Assembly: GCA_003142185.1 (NCBI GenBank) | Contig: PLOR01000014.1 | Location: forward strand, 1-45,699 | DNA from: Bryobacterales bacterium | GTDB taxonomy: Bacteria > Acidobacteriota > Terriglobia > Bryobacterales > Bryobacteraceae | Length of the DNA: 45,699 nt | Reading direction: 5' to 3' | Shown here: piece by piece, positions 31,423 through 40,220 of the stretch | How positions within the stretch are numbered: the first letter of the stretch is position 1 | Layout of the letters: every line of letters starts with the position of its first letter | The notes under the pieces: generated by a model | Told to the model about the DNA's origin: nothing | The model's input: only the letters and a program-made list of their open reading frames with translations | Database searches by the model: none | Position numbers and translations under genes: made by a program

Positions 31423-34092
31423 CTACAGCAGATCCCCACGCAAAATGGGCCGGCCCGCTAGTGAAGTCCGGAAGCCATACACGGCGATCACAGCCACAAT
31501 CGCCAGGGCTACCAGGTTGAGGGCCGACGGTTCCGCGCTCCATGGCACGTTTCCAAGGACGTCCTGCGCGGCAATCGCCACCATTAACGCCAGTAAGCCG
31601 AAGCGCAGAAGGATGAAAGCAAACAAGGCGGCGTAGGCGGCCTGGAACGGACGGTCGATCCAGTTGGAGCCTGGGCCGCTGATGACCACGGTGGTGAGCA
31701 AGATGAACGCAGCAGCCGCCAGCCACTGTTTGCGCAACAACACGCGCAGCACGAAAAACACGAAGAAGAGAAAAATGGAAGTGAACAGGCTGTTGCATAT
31801 CGACTGCGTGAGCAGATATACGCTGTGGCGAACCCCGGTGAGCGCGCCGAAGGCGGGTATGTTGGGAGCGCCACTGGCGCCGTGGCACGCCAGTTGAATA
31901 TAGGTGGTGACGGCAAACAGGGCTCCGGCGGCGGCTCCAATCAACAGGTCACGGCCCACCAATGGATCGCGGATACCCTTGGCTACGTAACGTGTCCACC
32001 CGATCATGGTGTGCGGCCAGCGCTTCCGCACCCATGGCTCCAACGCCAGATAGAGGACCCACGCCAAGCCGGCATTGATGCCGGCGACGGCCACCACGCG
32101 CCAGAATGTGTCGATCTCCTGGCTGGTGGTGGAATGGGCCGTGGCGAGGTAACGGCCGGCGGCCATGCAGACGAAATAGAGGGTCGCCAAAGCCAGCGCG
32201 CCGCGCTTGTCGCCCTTCCCCTGTTTGTGGTTGAACCAGGCGATGAAGCACGCGGCGGCGAAGGCGATATAGATCACCACCAGCACCAGCCAAGGCGCCT
32301 GGACGCCCGCGGCGCTTTGCATGCGCTCCGGCTTGGTCCAGGCGCCGATGACGCGGAAAAAGACCGGTCGCCCGCGCCAGGCCGCGGCTTCGATGCGCAG
32401 CGCGGAGGCGGTGACGGGATCGGCTCCGGTCCAGGCGGCCCGCGTGTCCCAGTTGGCGAGCGGCGTCCACTCGGGTGCGGCCGGCTGCCATTTGGCGAGG
32501 TCGAGGCCGGCGGCGGCGAACAGCCGGCTCCAGTCGAAAGCGGCTGCCGGGGCGGCCGGTGGTTCCTTCTGCGGCGGAACGGCCTCGAGGTCCAACAGGC
32601 GGCCCTCTCGGTCCGTGCGCAGGCGGATCATGCCGGAATTTTCCTGCGGCGGATCGGCGAAGTTCGGAATCGTGTTCAAGCTATAAATACCGGTCAGATC
32701 CTGCGGGCTCTCGCGATACCAGAAACGCACCAGCGGCGGAAAACCGGCGGTCGGATTGCGCCAGCGCCGCGCCGCCAGGTCAGGGTGAGTTTTCAAGTAC
32801 TCCTGGTAGACCGGATACTCGTCAAACCCCCACACTGCGTCGGCCGGCCGTGTGGTGTAGCCGAAGCCTTCCAGCATCAGACGCGCCTGATGCGCCAGCG
32901 CAGCCGGCGCAATGTCCAGCGGCACCTCCGCGCTGAGAGTGTATTTCGAGCCCACGAACCCGGCCACCGCGGTGAACACCAGCGCAGCCGCCAACCAGGC
33001 AAGTGCCACCACCGGACGCAGCCCTTCGGTTTCGCCGGCGGCGGCGACCAGTTCGGGCGTTGGCGTTTCGCCAGCCGCCAGTGCCGCCGCCAGCGGATCG
33101 GCGCCAGGCAGCGCGGCGGAAACGGCCCGCGCGGAGGCCGGCCGCTGGCGCGGGTCCGGGTTCAGGCAGCGCAACACCACGCGCTCCACCGCCGGGTCCA
33201 ATTCCCTCACCAGCGTGGTCAGGCTGGCCGGCTGGGCTTGCTCCTGCAAGCGCATCAGGTCCATCAGCGTGCCGGCTTCGAAGGCGCGCTTGCCGGTGAA
33301 CAACTCGTATAGCAGCAGACCCAACGCGTAAATGTCGCTCTTGAAGGTGACCTCGGAACCCGCCAACTGTTCCGGCGACATGTAAGCCGGCGTGCCGCTG
33401 CGCACGTCGCCCTGCAGTTGGGCACTCAAGCCGGCCAGTCCGAAATCCATGATCACGGCCTGGCCGCGGCCGTCGATCATGATGTTGGCCGGTTTCAAGT
33501 CGCGGTGCAGCACGCCTTTTTCGTGCGCGGCGGCGAGGCCGGCGCAAATCTGCCGCGCGGTTTCGACGGCCTTATCCACCGGCAGCCGGCCGATCCGGCG
33601 CAGCAGCACCGCCAGGTCCTCGCCATCGACATATTCCATCGAAATGAACTCGAGACCATCCACCTGGCCGACGTCATAGACGCGGCACACATTCGGGTGT
33701 GTGACCTGGCGGGCGATGCGGACCTCGTTGTAGAAGCGCGCCAGCGCCCGCTCGTCCCGCGAAGCGGCTTCCGGCAGGAACTTCAGCGCCACGGCCTGCC
33801 CCAAGGTCAGATCGGTGGCGCGGTACACCTCGCCCATGCCGCCGCGGCCCAACAGGCCGGCGATGCGGTATCGCGATGCCAGCAGGGTTCCGGGCAGGAA
33901 ACGGCCTTCATCCACCGCACTCGAAGCCGCCAACACCGGGTGGGACGCCGATGGCGGCGCCGAAACCGCCGGCGGCAGGACGGCGGTTTCGGCCGAGCTA
34001 GCATCGACCGGCGTGGCACACCAGGGGCAGAATCGGCCCGCTTCAGTGAACTCGCGGGAGCACGAAGGGCAGCGCGCCATAAGGTCTTTCAT
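31423..34092 (-). CDS. Zinc-ribbon Ser/Thr protein kinase with polytopic membrane C-terminus
   Basis: 889 aa from the ATG at 34092. An N-terminal zinc ribbon has C8-x2-C11 and C22-x2-C25 (CPSC, CPWC). After a Pro/Ala linker comes an active-looking Hanks-type kinase (about 75-335): GLLGRGGMGEV, catalytic lysine K104, HRDLKPANIM (D198), DFG at 216-218 and APE-like SPEQ. A membrane helix (about 375-397) leads to an external region of about 200 residues, then about eight more helices. The zinc ribbon and kinase are cytoplasmic. Starts at 34131 or 34080 are alternatives; none has a good ribosome site. Confidence 0.88.
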   Translation of the reverse strand: MKDLMARCPSCSREFTEAGRFCPWCATPVDASSAETAVLPPAVSAPPSASHPVLAASSAVDEGRFLPGTLLASRYRIAGLLGRGGMGEVYRATDLTLGQAVALKFLPEAASRDERALARFYNEVRIARQVTHPNVCRVYDVGQVDGLEFISMEYVDGEDLAVLLRRIGRLPVDKAVETARQICAGLAAAHEKGVLHRDLKPANIMIDGRGQAVIMDFGLAGLSAQLQGDVRSGTPAYMSPEQLAGSEVTFKSDIYALGLLLYELFTGKRAFEAGTLMDLMRLQEQAQPASLTTLVRELDPAVERVVLRCLNPDPRQRPASARAVSAALPGADPLAAALAAGETPTPELVAAAGETEGLRPVVALAWLAAALVFTAVAGFVGSKYTLSAEVPLDIAPAALAHQARLMLEGFGYTTRPADAVWGFDEYPVYQEYLKTHPDLAARRWRNPTAGFPPLVRFWYRESPQDLTGIYSLNTIPNFADPPQENSGMIRLRTDREGRLLDLEAVPPQKEPPAAPAAAFDWSRLFAAAGLDLAKWQPAAPEWTPLANWDTRAAWTGADPVTASALRIEAAAWRGRPVFFRVIGAWTKPERMQSAAGVQAPWLVLVVIYIAFAAACFIAWFNHKQGKGDKRGALALATLYFVCMAAGRYLATAHSTTSQEIDTFWRVVAVAGINAGLAWVLYLALEPWVRKRWPHTMIGWTRYVAKGIRDPLVGRDLLIGAAAGALFAVTTYIQLACHGASGAPNIPAFGALTGVRHSVYLLTQSICNSLFTSIFLFFVFFVLRVLLRKQWLAAAAFILLTTVVISGPGSNWIDRPFQAAYAALFAFILLRFGLLALMVAIAAQDVLGNVPWSAEPSALNLVALAIVAVIAVYGFRTSLAGRPILRGDLL

Positions 34093-34115
34093 CTTAGCGC
34101 GCTTTCGCGCCGCGA

Positions 34116-34146
34116 CTGAAGCGTGCCGCAAGTCGGATGTTACACT
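34116..34146 (+). promoter_or_regulatory. Possible promoter of tRNA-Val
   Basis: TACACT at 34141-34146 fits a -10 box 12 nt before the tRNA. A poor -35 (CTGAAG, 34116-34121) lies 19 nt upstream of it. Confidence 0.25.
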
Positions 34147-34158
34147 TGAGTGGGAAAC

Positions 34159-34235
34159 GGGCGGTTAGCTCAGCTGGTTAGAGCGTCTGGTTTACACCCA
34201 GAAGGTCGCAGGTTCGAATCCTGCACCGCCCACCA
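34159..34235 (+). tRNA. tRNA-Val (anticodon UAC)
   Basis: A 77-nt cloverleaf including an encoded CCA. The acceptor stem is GGGCGGT paired with ACCGCCC. The anticodon stem is TCTGG/CCAGA around the loop TTTACAC, anticodon TAC at 34193-34195, reading GUA valine codons. The T-arm GCAGGTTCGAATCCTGC is canonical. It is upstream of, and convergent with, the glycan cluster. No integrase or repeated tRNA end was seen, so there is no sign of a tRNA-borne island. Confidence 0.97.
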
Positions 34236-34336
34236 CGCCTTCTCTTTCACCGCAGCCGACATTTGGGCCCGCAAGGCAACGGAGAACAATACACCGCCGG
34301 AAATACCTCGCCGTATTTACGAACTGGTGTACTTGG

Positions 34337-35179
34337 TCAGCGCGGCGGCGGCTCGGGGGCGTCCAGGTTCGCGCCATCCGGCGCCGGCTCGACTATTGCG
34401 GTCTGCTGGCGTTTCTTGCTGTAGTCGCCGCGGCTGAAGTACTTTTCCAGCCAGCAATAGAGAGCGACAAAAAGATAGCGGCTCCCCATCTCTTTGATCT
34501 TCAGCTTGGATATGCCGGACCGCCGGTTGCGCCATGTGATGGGCACTACGGTCCAGGAATAGCCGCGCACGATGATCTTCAGCGGTAGCTCCACGGTGAG
34601 ATTGAAGTGCGGAGAAAGGAAGGGGCGGCAGCCATCCAGTGCGCGGCGCCGGTACGCTTTAAAGGCGTTGGTGAAATCATTCAAAGGGACGCGGAACAGT
34701 AACCGGAGAAACAGATTGGCCAGCCGGTTGATGGCCAGCTTGTGTGCGGGGTAGTCGATCACTCCGCCTCCCCGGACGAAGCGCGATCCGAAGACCGCGT
34801 CCCACCCCTGTCCCAGCAGTTCCCAGTAGCGAACCACATCGCGGCAATCGTCGGACTCATCCGCCATCATGATCACCACGCCGTCTCCCCGGCTATGATC
34901 GATGCCCCGGATGATCGCCCGGCCAAAACCGTGGTCGCCGTTATTCTGTACCGGCCGCAGGGTGGGCACGCGGGAGGACAGTTCGCACAACACGGTCCAG
35001 GTGGAGTCGGTGCTGCCGTCGTCCACGGCCACGATTTCGTGTTCGATATTGTGCAACCGCAGCTCGACGTACAAATGTTCAACGGTAGAGGGCGCCGCGC
35101 CTTCTTCGTCGCGCATCGGGATCACGACCGACAGCAGAGCGATGGGCTCGGGCGCCGTGGGGTCGGCGGGAGGGTTCAT
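34337..35179 (-). CDS. Family 2 glycosyltransferase (DPM1/polyprenyl-phosphate type)
   Basis: 280 aa. The GT-A fold starts LLSVVIPMRDEEGAA, with nucleotide-binding VDDGSTDST and metal-binding ADESDD (DxD-like). FNLTVELPLKIIVRGYSWT matches the region conserved in polyprenyl-phosphate sugar transferases. No C-terminal membrane helices are present. The start at 35179 overlaps the epimerase stop by 4 nt (ATGA). It probably moves a sugar made by the neighbouring epimerases onto a lipid carrier or glycan. Confidence 0.9.
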   Translation of the reverse strand: MNPPADPTAPEPIALLSVVIPMRDEEGAAPSTVEHLYVELRLHNIEHEIVAVDDGSTDSTWTVLCELSSRVPTLRPVQNNGDHGFGRAIIRGIDHSRGDGVVIMMADESDDCRDVVRYWELLGQGWDAVFGSRFVRGGGVIDYPAHKLAINRLANLFLRLLFRVPLNDFTNAFKAYRRRALDGCRPFLSPHFNLTVELPLKIIVRGYSWTVVPITWRNRRSGISKLKIKEMGSRYLFVALYCWLEKYFSRGDYSKKRQQTAIVEPAPDGANLDAPEPPPR

Positions 35180-36243
35180 ACGCCGCTCGTCTCCAGCCAA
35201 TCCGGATGCCGCTCGGCGTGGCTCGCGATTTCATCGAGCAGAGCCTCGATCGATGTCTTCGGCCGCCAGCCGAAGTCCCGCTCCGCATCCGAACTGTCCA
35301 TGGTCATCCACGGAATATCGTAAGGTCTGGGGCGGAGATCGGGCAGCGGAACGTGCGGCCCAAAGCGCGCATCGCACCACGTGGTGATTTGCGCCAGCGA
35401 CATGGCATTTTCCGCGCCGCCACCGGCCACATAGATGCGCCGCCCGCCGGTCCGCGACACCCCGATCTGCGCGTCCACCAGGGCGGCGAGGTCCCGCGGA
35501 TGGAAAGCGTCTCTCACCTGGCGGCCGGAGCCTTCGAAGCCAATGTAGCGCAGCGGGCGCCTGCGCAGGTGCGCGTTGACCCAATAGGAGAAGATCCCCT
35601 GGTCTGGCGTGCCGAACTGCCCCGCGCCAGCGAGCACACCGCAGCGGTTCACCCACACCGGAAACCCGAAAGCCTCGCCATATTCGAGAGCCATCGCTTC
35701 CGCCGCCAGCTTGGTGCCGCCGTACAGCGAAATCGGCGGCGCGGTGGAGAATGCCGCGTCAATGCCCCGCGAGGAAACGCCCGATGGGAGCGGCCCCGAG
35801 CAATCCAACTGAAACGCACTCCCGTCGATCTTGAGAGGCAGTGAGCATAGTGCCTGGATCGAATACACGCGGCTGCTGCTGAGCAGGATGAAGCCCGCTT
35901 TGTGTCTCTTCGAGTATTCGAGCAGGTTGACCAGGCTCGCCAGATTGTGCTCGAACAATTGGCGGCTGCTCAGCGGTCCTTGTACGCCCGCCAGCACACT
36001 CGGCGAGGCCGCTGCGTCGATTACCCAATCCGCGGCGGGCAGGTTCTCCAGGTCGCTGGCCGCGCGAATGTCGGCATGGATGAACTCAATACCCAGCTTC
36101 CGGAGGCGCGCGCGGTTCGTCTCCGAGCCCGGCCGTATCAGATTGTCCAGGCCTATGACCGCCAGACCCTGCCGCCGCTCAACCAACGACTCCGCCAGCG
36201 AACTGCCCACAAATCCGCAGGCGCCGGTGATGAGAACCCTCAT
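35176..36243 (-). CDS. NAD-dependent epimerase/dehydratase, CDP-paratose 2-epimerase-like (Tyr form)
   Basis: 355-aa extended SDR enzyme. The N-terminal dinucleotide motif is GACGFVG (7-13), and the active-site pair is Y174-x3-K178 (SLYGGTKLAAEAMALEYG). The substrate half, FGTPDQGIFSYWVNAH and GSGRQVRDAFHPRDL, resembles CDP-paratose 2-epimerase (TyvE/RfbE). The sugar it acts on is not certain, since no other CDP-dideoxyhexose genes are visible. It lies 15 nt from the next epimerase gene upstream and overlaps the GT2 gene downstream. Confidence 0.85.
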   Translation of the reverse strand: MRVLITGACGFVGSSLAESLVERRQGLAVIGLDNLIRPGSETNRARLRKLGIEFIHADIRAASDLENLPAADWVIDAAASPSVLAGVQGPLSSRQLFEHNLASLVNLLEYSKRHKAGFILLSSSRVYSIQALCSLPLKIDGSAFQLDCSGPLPSGVSSRGIDAAFSTAPPISLYGGTKLAAEAMALEYGEAFGFPVWVNRCGVLAGAGQFGTPDQGIFSYWVNAHLRRRPLRYIGFEGSGRQVRDAFHPRDLAALVDAQIGVSRTGGRRIYVAGGGAENAMSLAQITTWCDARFGPHVPLPDLRPRPYDIPWMTMDSSDAERDFGWRPKTSIEALLDEIASHAERHPDWLETSGV

Positions 36244-36258
36244 CCGCCACCTTTCCCG

Positions 36259-37314
<1,056 letters not shown>

Positions 37315-37435
37315 TCGAGAGATATTATCCGGAATATCCGTTTTGAGAATTCCACACCTTCAGTGTACACTTAGCCGCCATCTTCGATCGCGCTGCGAAC
37401 CCCGCCTCATCGATGCGACAATTGTGAATGCTCTT

Positions 37436-37786
37436 ATGACTGATTTCCCTGCGTTCATGAAACAACCGGCGAACCGGATTGCGAACACTCACCAGGCGAC
37501 GCCGGGAGTCGAGGGATACATATTCGACGGAGCCGACGGCAGCCAGATGGCGTTCTGGACATGCCAGGAAACGGCGGCGTCCGCGGAGCACGTCCACGAC
37601 TACGACGAATATATGCTGGTGGTCGAGGGCTGCTACACGCTGCTCATGGATGGGCAACGCGTACCGGTGAAGGCAGGAGAGGAGTACGTGATACCGCGCG
37701 GCGTTCCGCACGCCGGCGAAGTCCTGGCCGGGACCAGGACCATCCACGCTTTTGGCGGACACAGGGCGGACCGGACCGGCGAGTAG
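37436..37786 (+). CDS. Single-domain cupin protein
   Basis: 116 aa. The cupin metal ligands are all present: H52, H54 and E58 (EHVHDYDEYM), with H92 in RGVPHAGE. The second motif has the usual G-x5-P-x-G spacing. Such cupins act as sugar-phosphate or sugar-nucleotide isomerases, sensors or dioxygenases. In a sugar-nucleotide cluster an isomerase-like role is plausible but unproven. An in-frame GTG lies at 37424. It is divergent from the epimerases across a 121-nt gap. Confidence 0.72.
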   Translation: MTDFPAFMKQPANRIANTHQATPGVEGYIFDGADGSQMAFWTCQETAASAEHVHDYDEYMLVVEGCYTLLMDGQRVPVKAGEEYVIPRGVPHAGEVLAGTRTIHAFGGHRADRTGE

Positions 37787-37968
37787 GAACGCCGGGCCCC
37801 GGGTGTGCCCGTCCCCGGCGGCCACTCGCGAGCCGTCGCGCAGCCGCCCGTCGAGTCGCCTGCCATGCCCATGGCGGGTCCGTGCGAGAATCGAAAAGAG
37901 CCCCGCTCTCCGGCGGTGAGCCCGGAACACGATGGTTCGTCTCCGAAAAGGGTTTTGGGGATCTGCGC

Positions 37969-38802
37969 ATGAGCAATCAAGCCTACATCATTGGCTGTCA
38001 AAGATCCGGTACCACCCTGCTTCGCCTCGTCCTCGAGTGTCACAGCAAGGTCCAATGCTTCGACGAAGCCACGGCATATCGGCTGCTGGCGGCCAATGAG
38101 CCCTGTCCGGCCAGCGACAAAGCCACGTCGGTTTTCAAGATTCCCCGATGGACGGAACAAATGGACAGAGCGGAGCTCTGCGACTATGGTTTGGAGGAGA
38201 AGGCGTCGAGGTTCTATTGGCCGCCACAGAAGATCCTTTACGTGTTGCGTGATGTTAGAGACGTCGTTACATCGATGTTGGGGTTGAGAATGGGCCAGCA
38301 GAGTTGGCTTGAGGTTTGGGGCGTGCCGATCCTGAATTGGAAATTCGATCACGACCCCGACTTCGCCGCCGTGCATGGGGGCGATCTCATGAGGGCGCGG
38401 TCGAGCCCGCACCTGCTGGTGGCCGCGGGCGCCCTGTACTGGAAGTATAAGACTATGCCGCTCTTCCGCTATCTGGAGAGAGGCTACCCCCTGCTCGGCG
38501 TCTGCTACGAGAACCTGGTCAAGGCCCCGGTCCCGACCTTGCAGAGCGTCTGCGACTGCCTTCAGCTCGACTTCGAGCCCGCCCTGCTGAACCACCATCT
38601 GGTCCGCCACTCCGAGGTGTCCGAGAGTGGACTCGTGGTCGGGGATACCAATCCGCAGCGGCCGATCGACGCTGGGTCCGTCGGCCGGGCGCAGTCTATG
38701 TTCACACCGATCGAGATGGACGAGATCGACTCGATGGTGGGCGATCTGCCAGATCGGGTGAATACATGGCTTGCGCGAACCAGTTCCGCGCAGCCCGTCT
38801 GA
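37969..38802 (+). CDS. PAPS-dependent sulfotransferase
   Basis: 277 aa. The 5'-phosphosulfate loop is IIGCQRSGTTLLRLVL near the N-terminus; the 3'-phosphate site is YVLRDVRDVVTSML. YENLV and a C-terminal helix follow the Sulfotransfer fold. It transfers sulfate from PAPS to a hydroxyl, here probably of a surface glycan or lipid. GGGGAT lies a few bases before the ATG. It follows the cupin on the same strand after a 182-nt gap with decayed sequence. No PAPS synthesis genes are in the window. Confidence 0.85.
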   Translation: MSNQAYIIGCQRSGTTLLRLVLECHSKVQCFDEATAYRLLAANEPCPASDKATSVFKIPRWTEQMDRAELCDYGLEEKASRFYWPPQKILYVLRDVRDVVTSMLGLRMGQQSWLEVWGVPILNWKFDHDPDFAAVHGGDLMRARSSPHLLVAAGALYWKYKTMPLFRYLERGYPLLGVCYENLVKAPVPTLQSVCDCLQLDFEPALLNHHLVRHSEVSESGLVVGDTNPQRPIDAGSVGRAQSMFTPIEMDEIDSMVGDLPDRVNTWLARTSSAQPV

Positions 38803-38901
38803 GGACGGCACTCGGCCTGATCTTGGTATCGATGGCGCCTTGGCCAGCATGACGCCGGAGAAAAGGAGGGCGGACACCAGTGGGCTGGAGGACGTTGCGT
38901 G

Positions 38902-40209
38902 TCAACCGACCAGACGAACCCACTGGACTTTCCCCTGACCTTCCAGCCGTCCGCCACGACCGCTGTTGAACACGTCTAACCGTACCAGATGAATGTCTCC
39001 GCTCCACGCTGGGTGAGCCCCAACACGAAAGCGGATGGTTTGCCAATGCTGGCTTGGCTGATAGAACAAGTGGATGGCGCGATCTGGGCCTAGAGATTCA
39101 CCGGGCCCAGCCCAATAGATGGAGCTGGTTTCGCCTGCTCCCCCCTTCACGCAGAGCCAGATCTCTGTTACTTCATTTGCTTCAAATGGCTCCAGCGGCA
39201 AAACCATCCAGAAGTCGGAGCCGCTGAGATGGATGCTGGCGTGCCCGTCTGACGAGCGCTCGAAACGGCCATCGGGCGAAGTCACCAGCGTGCCGAGATC
39301 GACTCCGCCCAAGCCAAAATCGATGGCGGGAATGGTCGTGTGGTCCGCAGGCGGCCCAGTCGGATACCCCAAATGCGCCAGTTCTGCGCCCGCGCACCCT
39401 TCGAAAAGTTCGCCAACGTCCTTTGGCAGCCCCTCGCGACGCCACCGCGCTTCAGTCAGCGCCAGGCTGGCTGCCGTCCCATGGCTTGCAAAGCGCTCTG
39501 CTCCAGCGCCGGCATCGAGCACCAGTCCCGTAGCTGCCTCCAGCGCCGCCAATGCCTGCTTCGTGTTCCCAACGAGATCCTCGTAACGCAACAGCAGGCA
39601 GTCGTCACGGTCACGGTCGGCGACATAGTTGGTCACATACTCCACGAACGAGGCGCACACGCTTCGAGCGTGGTCCAGATCGGAATCTTCAGGACCTCTC
39701 TTGAAGCCGTAGTAATCCTTTTTCTTCATGAAAGCATTTGCCGAGATAAAGATGTCCCTGGGGTCGCGAATCAAGTACATCGTGCGGGCTGGAAAAGACT
39801 CCCGAACCATGTGTGGCATCCACACTGGCGTCTTCTCAGCGTAGAATTCTGTGCCGGGACGCGATGTGCATAGATGGTCAGCGAAGATCCGCCACATCTC
39901 ATTGAACCACTGCCGCCGATCCGGTACGGGTATTTGCGCATCCAGCGAATCAGTCAGTTTCCACGCGGGGCTTTCGGGAAGGCGCCCGCCTACTCCGAAG
40001 GCATCGAATCTCGCGAAATCCGGATTCAGATTATCCAGGAATTCTGGTCCTTCAAACAAACGAGCGAATTGGGCGATATACGTCAGGTAACGGCGTTCAT
40101 ACGGGTAAACTAAGTCAAAAGCCACACGGCGATCCGAAGCCAGCAGCGACATCAGCCATGTCGTGCCGCTGCGGCCTTGCCCGGATAATAGGAGGGGTGT
40201 CAGTGACAT
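38902..40209 (-). CDS. Sulfotransferase with a C-terminal beta-sandwich-like domain
   Basis: 435 aa. The PAPS loop is LSGQGRSGTTWLMSLL, the 3'-phosphate site is YLIRDPRDIFISA, and LLLRYEDLV supports the sulfotransferase fold (about 1-290). About 130 further residues (DFGLGGVDLGTL to WVRLVG) are beta-rich with aromatic residues (SIYWAGPG, AIHLFYQPSQHWQTIRFRVG), like a carbohydrate-binding jelly roll. The start at 40209 was chosen because the PAPS loop follows at once; the longer frame to 40374 is not protein-like. It lies 11 nt after the fusion gene on the same strand. Confidence 0.83.
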   Translation of the reverse strand: MSLTPLLLSGQGRSGTTWLMSLLASDRRVAFDLVYPYERRYLTYIAQFARLFEGPEFLDNLNPDFARFDAFGVGGRLPESPAWKLTDSLDAQIPVPDRRQWFNEMWRIFADHLCTSRPGTEFYAEKTPVWMPHMVRESFPARTMYLIRDPRDIFISANAFMKKKDYYGFKRGPEDSDLDHARSVCASFVEYVTNYVADRDRDDCLLLRYEDLVGNTKQALAALEAATGLVLDAGAGAERFASHGTAASLALTEARWRREGLPKDVGELFEGCAGAELAHLGYPTGPPADHTTIPAIDFGLGGVDLGTLVTSPDGRFERSSDGHASIHLSGSDFWMVLPLEPFEANEVTEIWLCVKGGAGETSSIYWAGPGESLGPDRAIHLFYQPSQHWQTIRFRVGAHPAWSGDIHLVRLDVFNSGRGGRLEGQGKVQWVRLVG

Positions 40210-40220
40210 TTTCCCAGCCC

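Noticed and set aside
34159-34336. tRNA-Val as an integration site for a genomic island carrying the glycan cluster.
   Set aside because: No integrase, no duplicated tRNA 3' end and no clear composition shift were found in the window.
37325-37930. A 201-codon minus-strand frame opposite the cupin.
   Set aside because: The cupin has all metal ligands in the plus frame; the minus frame is His/Arg-rich and motif-free.
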